From Ideonella sp. (lineage in GTDB: Bacteria; Pseudomonadota; Gammaproteobacteria; Burkholderiales; Burkholderiaceae_C): a stretch of DNA of 64,000 bases. The notes under the pieces are model-generated. The model searched no databases. It saw only the letters and a list, made by a program, of their open reading frames with translations, and was not told the origin of the DNA. The stretch's first letter is position 1; the number at the start of each line of letters is the position of its first letter. Below are positions 63,594 through 64,000 of this stretch, piece after piece. Made by a program: the position numbers and the translations under genes. The DNA is taken from the NCBI RefSeq assembly GCF_016702655.1, contig NZ_JADJDO010000038.1, positions 62,001 to 126,000 on the forward strand. The letters are read 5' to 3'.

Positions 63594-64000
63594 TCAGGCG
63601 GCCTTGCGCTGCGCGCTGGCGGCCAGCAGGCTGCACATCGCTTGCGTCACCTCGGCCGTGGTGGCCTTGCCGTCCAGATCGCGGGTGTGCAGCGCCGGGT
63701 TGGCCGTCACCTGTTCAATGGCTTGCATCACGCGCTTGGCCGCATCGCCCTCGCCAAGGTGCTCCAGCAGCATCACCACCGACCAGAAGGTGCCGACCGG
63801 ATTGGCCAGGCCCTTGCCCATGATGTCGAAGGCCGAGCCGTGGATCGGTTCGAACATCGACGGGTAGCGGCGTTCGGGATCGATGTTGCCGGTCGGCGCG
63901 ATGCCCAGGCTGCCGGCCAGCGCCGCGGCCAGGTCGCTCAGGATGTCGGCGTGCAGGTTGGTCGCGACGATGGTGTCGAGGGTCTGCGGCTTGTTGATCA
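63594..64000 (-). CDS. ttuC: Tartrate dehydrogenase/decarboxylase-like protein, C-terminal part (partial)
   Basis: The window ends inside the gene. The visible ~134 residues (TLDTIVATNLHADILSDLAA, GIAPTGNIDPERRYPSMFEP, HGSAFDIMGKGLANPVGTFW) are the C-terminal half of a beta-decarboxylating dehydrogenase. The NID-x-ER-x-YPSMFEP form and the operon of glycerate kinase and pyruvate kinase point to tartrate dehydrogenase/decarboxylase (TtuC), which turns tartrate into D-glycerate. 3-isopropylmalate dehydrogenase is the main alternative and less likely here. Confidence 0.8.
   Translation of the reverse strand, partial: INKPQTLDTIVATNLHADILSDLAAALAGSLGIAPTGNIDPERRYPSMFEPIHGSAFDIMGKGLANPVGTFWSVVMLLEHLGEGDAAKRVMQAIEQVTANPALHTRDLDGKATTAEVTQAMCSLLAASAQRKAA

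Overview
The window is about 64 kb of very GC-rich DNA (close to 70% G+C by eye) with densely packed genes, many ATGA/GTGA stop-start overlaps and several runs of genes familiar from beta-proteobacteria of the order Burkholderiales: pyk-fba-purC-purE-purK-tsaC, pilS-pilR-ampD-nrdA-nrdB-histone H1-like, rsmD-coaD-ferredoxin, lolB-ispE-tRNA(Gln)-prs-rplY-pth, and ABC transporter-bolA-murA-hisGDCBHAF. A Comamonadaceae/Sphaerotilaceae-like bacterium is the best guess, made from gene order and composition only.

Layout. 1-8.8 kb: end of a pyruvate kinase gene, threonine deaminase, class II aldolase, purine genes, an atypical TPR-like gene with a decayed 3' end, the tRNA t6A enzyme TsaC and an SGNH-like lipoprotein. 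8.5-12.5 kb: SemiSWEET-like protein and PBP4, diverging from tsaB-rimI-udg. 12.5-22.9 kb (minus strand): histone H1-like protein, class Ia ribonucleotide reductase behind a pair of NrdR boxes, AmpD, PilS/PilR-type two-component system, zinc-ribbon protein, CcsA-like membrane protein. 22.9-33 kb: SRP pair ffh and ftsY, tRNA-Met, two ArsA-like ATPases, miaB, SlyB-like lipoprotein, dynamin-like GTPase, mutM. 33-40 kb: TPR protein, lolB, ispE, tRNA-Gln, prs, rplY, pth, DUF4124 protein, ferredoxin. 40-50 kb (minus strand): coaD, rsmD, hisF, hisA, hisH, hisB, hisC, hisD, hisG, murA, bolA. 50-58.4 kb: lemA/M48 peptidase, ABC-2 exporter, TetR regulator, TPR gene, then a disturbed accessory stretch with repeated gene ends, a membrane-anchored receiver protein, a FitAB toxin-antitoxin pair and a phage-like HTH fragment. 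58.4-64 kb (minus strand): a tartrate-type catabolic operon (tartrate dehydrogenase, glycerate 2-kinase, a second pyruvate kinase, an enolase, a TctC/Bug binding protein).

The most unusual signals are these. (1) A family of 60-83 bp repeats sits exactly between an upstream stop codon or -10 box and the start codon of lolB (two identical 83 bp copies), pth, hisD (two 60 bp copies), bolA and the ABC ATPase; a longer related-looking insert precedes hisH. Most copies carry a mini-ORF whose TGA overlaps the next start codon and end in a Shine-Dalgarno-like purine run, so they look like portable leader/translational-coupling cassettes. (2) hisD is fused in frame to a C-terminal GNAT acetyltransferase domain. 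(3) A 165 bp near-palindrome separates rsmD from coaD. (4) The 3' end of a TPR gene recurs twice downstream, bracketing a receiver gene and a toxin-antitoxin module. (5) The tartrate operon appears to carry its own enolase and pyruvate kinase, giving a complete glycerate-to-pyruvate branch.
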